NCBI RefSeq assembly: GCF_000524195.1
Contig: NW_020170563.1
Location: 110,818 to 124,625, forward strand
Origin: Echinococcus granulosus
Lineage: Eukaryota; Platyhelminthes; Cestoda; Cyclophyllidea; Taeniidae
Length of the DNA: 13,808 bases
Direction of reading: 5' to 3'
Shown: one piece after another, positions 8,662-13,808 of the stretch
Position numbering within the stretch: position 1 is the first letter of the stretch
How the letters are laid out: every line of letters begins with the position of its first letter
Notes under the pieces: model-generated
What the model was told of the DNA's origin: nothing
The model's input: only the letters and a program-made list of their open reading frames with translations
The model's database searches: none
Made by a program: the position numbers and the translations under genes

Positions 8662-9649
8662 CTAGACTTGCATAACAATTTCTAACTTCTTTAATTTTAA
8701 ATGAAGGTGCTGTGTTTCAGTTCACTTTGTGGCTCCGCTATGATTTTTACCACCCAATTCATCTGCCTAGATATAAGCTGTAGTGATATTTGCTAGAATG
8801 ATACGCCAGGAACACCAGGACAACTATTTCATTAAAGAAGCCCAAATGTTAAGGGGATAACTAATTTCCCGATATGGACCTCATGATTTGGTGATATCTG
8901 ACATGCCCATGAGATAGGGTATTAGACAAGAGTGCTGACCCCTTTTGCATAAAAATGGAACACTGGGAATCTATTATTGTTCACTGAGATAATCCAGAGC
9001 TGCCTGTCAAATAGATGGTTAACGTACTTAAAAATTTTCAAATAATTTGGAACGCACTGCTGTGTAGCAACAATATCAACTTCTTTTACATCACATTTCA
9101 ATAGCTTTGCTGTCCAAATTAGTCACGCTGCTACGTCCATTGGAATACACAGTCTCACCATTATTTTACTGTGCCAGCTCTACAATAATACACAGGTGCT
9201 CCCTACATCTACGCCACATCAGTGTTCATGGGAATGCCTTCGGTTTGAAAATACAGAAAAAAATTATCCCAGAAAAACAAGTGACTTCTTGTGTAAAGAT
9301 TTTTACTAAATTTATAGCTATTTTTACTGTTGTTCAGTTTCATGTGATAAAATAAAATAATGAACTGTAACCACAGCATACAAATGATTACGGCATCACC
9401 GTGACACTTGCGGCTCTCATTGGCTGAATCCTCAGTAATGTTGTAACAATTTTCCATCACTTCAGACTGGTGAGTTGCCACCTACCTGGGAATGAAAGTA
9501 GACTGAAATCTGGAATACCATGGTTCAGTCAGTGTGAATATTGAGGCAGTAATTGACAACTGGGTGGAAATAAGTTTATTAGGTAATCGCCAATCCGATT
9601 CAATTTGTGAGATCGCCTTAAATACTTCCCTCCTTCATTGGTACAAATT

Positions 9650-9672
9650 ATGCTCCCGAATTCGGGAAGCAT
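9650..9672. repeat. bulged 11-bp inverted repeat around GAATTC, copy 2
   Basis: This is the unchanged second copy of the inverted repeat at 2811-2833, present only because the unit is duplicated. Confidence 0.6.
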
Positions 9673-10829
9673 TAAGCCCACTTCATCATCACCAATTTTT
9701 TGTGTAATTTTCATCGTTGTTGCCATCATAGTGGACTCGCTTTTATTTAACTCTTTGAAGGGGACAAAAAATGGGGATACTTTTGACATGGCCGCACATA
9801 TTATGTCTGGAAGTCTCAAAAACAGAATCGGTTTATAAATTCATGTTAAGATATTAGTAATTGCTGTTAATTCCCAATTCAGCATTAATATTGCAAAATT
9901 GCTTACCGGCGAATGAATATCAGCTAGGATTTTCCAAATCATTCGAACATTACCCTGGCTTCAAGATATGAGCTAACCACTGTTGAGCTTTCACGACTAT
10001 GGTCAGCGGTCGATGTGTGCACCTAACACGTGTTTGAGCTAGTATGATCAAAGATACTGGTTTAGTTCATCAAGTGTGAAACCGCATATCAGGTTCTACA
10101 ATTCCATAGATTTTGATGTATTATTCCTTACTAGTAGTCAACTAAAAATTCTCGAATATACTACTGGTTTGCTCAAACTGAAACCTTTCGTATCATATAG
10201 TACCTAAGTAATCAGTAAATGTGTATAAGTGGGAAGAGTGGGATTTTATAAAGTCATTAATTATTCGTATTTAAGAGGTCTTACTGGCAACTGTAGTATG
10301 CAACAACATGAAGAATTTTAGTCGAAAATCTCAGCCTTTCTACTCCAACCATACGATAATTCTTTTGAACCAAATATACCATTTATACTGATTTCATTTG
10401 GTCTAGTGTGACTCGGATACACTGGTAACCTCCCTTCTCGCTCCAACAGCTTCATTGGTAAGTGGAGCGCTACATTGGTGAGATACCTCTCGCAAAGAAT
10501 GCGAACGGCATCTAACATCCAGACAATTTGGATGGGTGATATAAAACCCATCTGCTATGGAAGGCTGAATCTACAAACTCATCGAAAAAGCGACTATGGA
10601 CTCTCTCTAAGCTGATTATCTTAAGTTACCGTTAAAGAGCATTCTTCATGGTCATATCCCTGCAGTCAAGATAAAATAATAACGATAATCAACATCATCG
10701 CGTCATCGTTGTCAGTAGCGTGAACTACCATTTTCGATCGAGGTCACTCTCACCTTTTGGGAGGGAATAAACAAACGCGCATACCGCCAGACTCGCCTCC
10801 CAATCCTATACTTCTTCAGGGAGGATAGG

Positions 10830-10905
10830 TAGATGGATGGATGGGTGGATGGATGGTTAGTTGGTTACGGGGTGGGAGGATGGACACGGGATGGACGGAT
10901 GGATG
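10830..10905 (+). repeat. degenerate GATG microsatellite, copy 2
   Basis: This is identical in length and interruptions to the tract at 3991-4066. Because tetranucleotide tracts change length readily, the identity argues that the two copies separated very recently or are one sequence represented twice. Confidence 0.9.
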
Positions 10906-10998
10906 TCATCGGCTGTAGAGGACGCAGGTGGACACGCTCATTGCACATGTTAAGAGGGCGTCGTATTTTTAGTCCAACACGCACTCCTTGTGGTCACA

Positions 10999-11239
10999 GT
11001 GCATACGTGCGCGTGTGGTGTCGTGCAGTTAGCCAATCAAGCAAAGGCCAAAGATGCGGCAGCGTGGTAATCGATTTGCTGCGTGTGTGTGCGGCAGTGC
11101 TATCACGTGTGCACGCGAGCACTGCCAGGGCAGTGTGTATGTACGAATGCTGCTGTTGATGCTGTCGTGGCCGTAGTCGTTGGCATATAACCGCGTACGA
11201 TGCAGCGCTCGTCACGTTCGTACACACACGTGTGTGTGT
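10999..11239. repeat. alternating purine-pyrimidine, CA/TG-rich block, copy 2
   Basis: This is the unchanged copy of the block at 4160-4400. The perfect CA/GT palindrome falls at 11222-11237. The tract lengths equal those of copy 1. Confidence 0.8.
11093..11135. repeat. two mutually exclusive hairpins sharing one arm, copy 2
   Basis: This is the exact copy of the three-arm arrangement at 4254-4296, with the arms at 11093-11101, 11118-11126 and 11129-11135. Confidence 0.6.
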
Positions 11240-13808
11240 TTAGCTAAATATCACCAAATTGCAAGACGAGCATATTTGTTACAAGATATAAGTGTGTATA
11301 TACGACGAGCGTCGATAATCTCCATATTTTGATAGGAGGAATTCCGGTGTTTTTTGTACCTTCGAAGTAGCTAGTTGCATACCTGTTTGCGTTCCGGTTT
11401 GAAATTAAATAACCCAAAACTGAAGTCTTTTGTCACTAATTACAAAAATACTGAAATAAAGGAGAAAGGGCAACCTTAGTTTTTCCTTTAGGAATGCTTT
11501 TCACTCGTTGGATTTAACAAATTGCGCTGCAGTCAACTGACATTTTTTTAAAGGCATTTTTTGGCTGGACGGACTCTTGGCTCTCCATGAGCTCTGCCAA
11601 CGTCTTGGCGGTATGGGTTTTCACTCACCGTTTTTAGGGATGACTCGTTACACTACTTTGGTGGCAGCAGTAGGCGAACCTCTGCCTCCACCCTCCCCTC
11701 CCATCAAGGAAATAATTATCGTGAATCCGTTAGTCGGCTACCAATAGAAGGATACCTACGATGAATAGTTAAGGCCATAAAGACTCACTTCAAAAGAAGT
11801 GAAATGGGAAAGATTTTTGGCACGCTCCAGTTTCGAGATCTGGACAATGCCTAAAGGTGAACATAGATAAGAAGTTGTCCCCACACAGAAAATGCCCTTA
11901 AGGAAATGCCTCCCCTTTGTCTCTATGCCCAAAGATTAGCATTTAAGTCTAGGAATATGAAGCTTCTCCTAATGCTGTTTTTAGACATGTTTTACTGGGG
12001 CAGGGGTTGGCGGACAGAGAACATCGTCTAGCATTAAGGACCATCTGCTAAATTATTTCGTTAGTTTATTGTTCAGGTCATCTTGTTCCTGTCCTTTTGT
12101 TGATTACAATATACAGACAGTTTCGTTAAGGTTGGAACTGGAGGGTAACTGCGAGAGAGCTCAGAATAGCATTCGAAAGAAGAGGTCTTTGTAGTGAACT
12201 GTTGCTTAAATGTCCATTTGGCTACGCAGACTCGACTTCTTTGACTCTGCGGGTGACACAGACATCCGGTCATGGGTATGATCTCTCAACTCTCCTGTAC
12301 GCTAATAATAAGCCATTTTTCCACATTGGAGTGGCTAGTTACGATTTCACGAAGGGTTGGATACGTAAAAGTGCACAACGAAAATTTTCAAGCATTCAGG
12401 AATAAAAAGCTATGGCCCCAAAATGCTCTAGCATCAATAATAGTCATTTACCTTAATGTACCTTTTTGTAATTTTGACTTGCATGAGCATTAAACTAATG
12501 ATTTTCGATGGGTCTTTCGAATTTGCCCATGTCCATTTGGTATTTGGACGAAGAGGTAGCTAAGACAGACAGCTTCTATAAAGTTATGCCACATTTTTCA
12601 AAGAAGCATAAGAATATTCTTGGTTTTAAATGTCACTATTCAAACTCGCTTAAGAAATTTGAATTAGTGGACGTGTTTAGCCATTACTAAACGTATCTGC
12701 GTCGTTGTTTAAAAGGTGAACGCAGATAGATTGTTTTTTGAACCTATTTCAAATAAAATGACAAACTCTAGGAAAATGTCGCATCGTACATTTAAAGCGA
12801 TGGCATTTCATTCCATAGATCTTATCATTCTTACAATTCAACATCGCCCATCATTACCATGTTCGATCGAGTCGAAATAAGTCGTGATACAAACACGAAG
12901 ATCATGCAGTGGATTTTGTGAGGAATTAGAGGAAGAATTTTGTATATTATCCAGTGAATTTATTTATCATGTCTCTAATTGGCAGAATAAACTAAAGGGA
13001 TTTACTGGGCAGGTGATGCTCCACATCAAGCACATAATGAACCAGTCTTGTCTCCTTCATCATCATTGTTATCAGTTTGCTACAAACCTGAAAATATTAC
13101 CTACTGCCTACGGATGTTATAATTGAGTTACAGCCAATTTTGGTTCGTTGAAGGCAGATCTCTCTTTACTCCTAGTTAAACGAAAGTATGGATGCCAAGA
13201 TTAGATACATTTATCTCTGGACTTCTGTCGTGCGTATCTGCAGCTACGCTATTTTACTATAAATAGCTTTTTTCTGTAGTATTTTCTACCTATTAAACGA
13301 CTAATATTTTTAAAGTGAATCTTTGCTGAAGCGGTCTTATTCTTTGCATGAGGTAAAAGGTGCTGAATACATCTTGTGCTTTAGTCACTAACGTGGAACT
13401 TGAGTTATCTCTTAGTTGGGTTTGTTGTAGGTATGCAAATAATGGAGGGTCACAAATTGTCCGTGCAATAAAAAAAGAAGAGCGATGCCTTGTTTTTTAC
13501 AAACAACCCTTGCGTCTTAACTGCTGAACAGGTAGTAATGTTAATACTCAAATAAACCGCTACTTTTGGTTTTAGTTAATTAGGAAGACATTTGAAACAC
13601 TCGCAATATGGCTAATAAGGATCCAGATATCTGTAAAAATACCAAACTAGCAACCCAAAAATTGCACCAAATCTCGTATTAGGTAATTAAAACGTTCTTT
13701 CTTTATACGGTAGCAAAAAGCGTGCTCCTTAAGAATAAACAGAATAAATGAGCAATTTGACTCTGATGATCGATCAGTCACAGGCAGATAAATAAGTAGA
13801 CGGCGAGA

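Larger units (their letters stand above)
6970..13808 (+). repeat. tandem direct repeat, copy 2 (6839 bp unit)
   Basis: This is a head-to-tail copy of 131-6969. Comparing many stretches by eye showed no substitution, insertion or deletion, and the translated frames I compared are identical between copies. The GATG and CA/GT tracts have the same length and the same interruptions in both copies, although such tracts usually drift fastest. The copy ends on the final base of the window, so nothing shows what follows it. Every internal feature described for copy 1 is present here at +6839; where it is not listed separately it is still present. Confidence 0.98.

Overview
The window is eukaryotic, probably invertebrate or another non-vertebrate lineage, and holds no gene that I can name. 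There is no open reading frame longer than about 108 codons on either strand in 13.8 kb. The sequence is moderately AT-rich by eye, CpG is not strikingly depleted, and there are simple-sequence tracts (GATG-type and CA/GT-type). On one strand there are consensus-like GTAAGT splice donors. None of this fits bacterial, phage or plasmid DNA, which would be gene-dense. I considered a flatworm-like genome because of the base composition and a possible 31-nt intron, but nothing in the sequence fixes the lineage.

The dominant feature is architectural. Bases 1-130 are a unique left flank. Bases 131-6969 form a 6839-bp unit, and bases 6970-13808 are a second direct head-to-tail copy of it. I found no substitution or indel in any stretch compared by eye, and every landmark is shifted by exactly 6839 bp, including the fast-mutating microsatellites. 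The window stops on the last base of the second unit, so the layout is flank + unit + unit with nothing left over. This fits a very recent tandem duplication or array, a circular molecule read more than once, or an assembler going round a self-loop. Sequence alone cannot separate these.

Within each unit, about 1.4 kb of featureless DNA comes first. Next is a weak candidate for the 3' end of a spliced minus-strand gene (1574-1822, repeated at 8413-8661). About 2.2 kb of unassigned DNA follows, with a bulged palindrome and a possible plus-strand microexon. Then comes a distinct 400-bp island (about 3991-4400, repeated at 10830-11239) made of a GATG microsatellite and a GC-richer block. That block holds alternating purine-pyrimidine runs, a CA/TG palindrome and competing hairpins. 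The last 2.6 kb contains a G-quadruplex-prone tract and two small hairpins but no supported gene. No transposase, reverse transcriptase, LTRs, terminal inverted repeats, tRNA, rRNA or CRISPR were recognised, so no pathway or gene partnership can be described.
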